Source: an uncultured Collinsella sp.
GTDB taxonomy: Bacteria; Actinomycetota; Coriobacteriia; Coriobacteriales; Coriobacteriaceae
DNA length: 19,865 nucleotides
Assembly: GCA_905213265.1 (NCBI GenBank)
Contig: CAJMHR010000040.1
Span: 1 to 19,865, forward strand
Direction: 5' to 3'
The notes below the pieces were generated by a model. The model was not told where the DNA came from. It saw only the letters and a program-made list of their open reading frames with translations, and did no database searches. Position 1 is the first letter of the stretch; every line of letters begins with the position of its first letter. A program made the position numbers and the translations under genes. Positions 19,841-19,865 of this stretch are shown one piece after another.

Positions 19841-19865
19841 CTCTTAGGGTATAACCCTTGGATTT

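Larger units (their letters stand above)
19367..19865. other. 499-bp upstream region: leader of the lipoprotein gene and edge terminator
   Basis: I see no recognisable gene. It contains a promoter (19716-19744), then a leader of roughly 340 nt with two clear stems: ACGCGGTC/GACCGCGT (19619-19626, 19645-19652) and a GGACGG/CCGTCC hairpin near 19667-19687. A terminator lies at the right edge. The minus-strand frame of the lipoprotein stays open through most of it, so an upstream start (for example an ATG at 19603) cannot be excluded. Confidence 0.5.

Overview
The window looks like a chromosomal segment from a gut Coriobacteriia species, most likely Collinsella or a close relative. The grounds are the moderately high G+C coding sequence with G/C-rich third positions, the mannose-family PTS gene complement, a tRNA gene with encoded CCA, and the overall protein character. 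This assignment is inference: no marker gene in the window is diagnostic. Apart from a flavodoxin-like gene and one tRNA gene, everything is on the minus strand, so the window reads biologically from right to left.

Positions 1-11,150 hold an amino-sugar utilisation region that I read as an N-acetylgalactosamine (GalNAc) locus. A five-gene PTS operon (IIA, YajC, IIB, IIC, IID; 11147 to 7941) would import and phosphorylate the sugar. NagA/AgaA-type deacetylase (4457-5626) would give galactosamine-6-P, AgaS (5744-6910) would deaminate and isomerise it to tagatose-6-P, and a LacC-type kinase (1764-2699) would give tagatose-1,6-bisphosphate. The aldolase is not in the window. A GntR/HutC regulator (7025-7756) lies between the PTS operon and agaS. 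The same 12-bp element, TGGTAGTAACCA, occurs over the agaS promoter and upstream of the PTS operon, and a degenerate copy lies just downstream of the regulator's own promoter. Together these suggest a small autoregulated regulon. Accessory genes are a LacX-like mutarotase, a YhcH/NanQ-like anomerase and an orphan second IIB whose phospho-acceptor histidine is replaced by tyrosine. A 43-codon remnant of a second nagA lies between the kinase and yhcH genes.

Positions 11,150-11,790 are a 645-bp intergenic region with operators, several palindromes and a strong terminator. Positions 11,793-16,324 hold a membrane-anchored SurA-N-like protein, then a tight four-gene cluster (transcribed from 16324): a 3-hydroxyisobutyrate-dehydrogenase-family reductase with a striking His/Cys-rich C-terminal tail, a small membrane protein, a HEAT-repeat protein and an isocitrate dehydrogenase.

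Positions 16,423-19,865 hold a DegV-family lipid-binding protein, a long-form ribosome hibernation factor (HPF) and an orphan family-3 solute-binding lipoprotein. The lipoprotein is preceded by a perfect TATAAT box and a roughly 340-nt potentially structured leader. The main points for follow-up are the His-to-Tyr IIB, the metal-binding-like tail, YajC inside the PTS operon, the TGGTAGTAACCA regulon and the lipoprotein leader.
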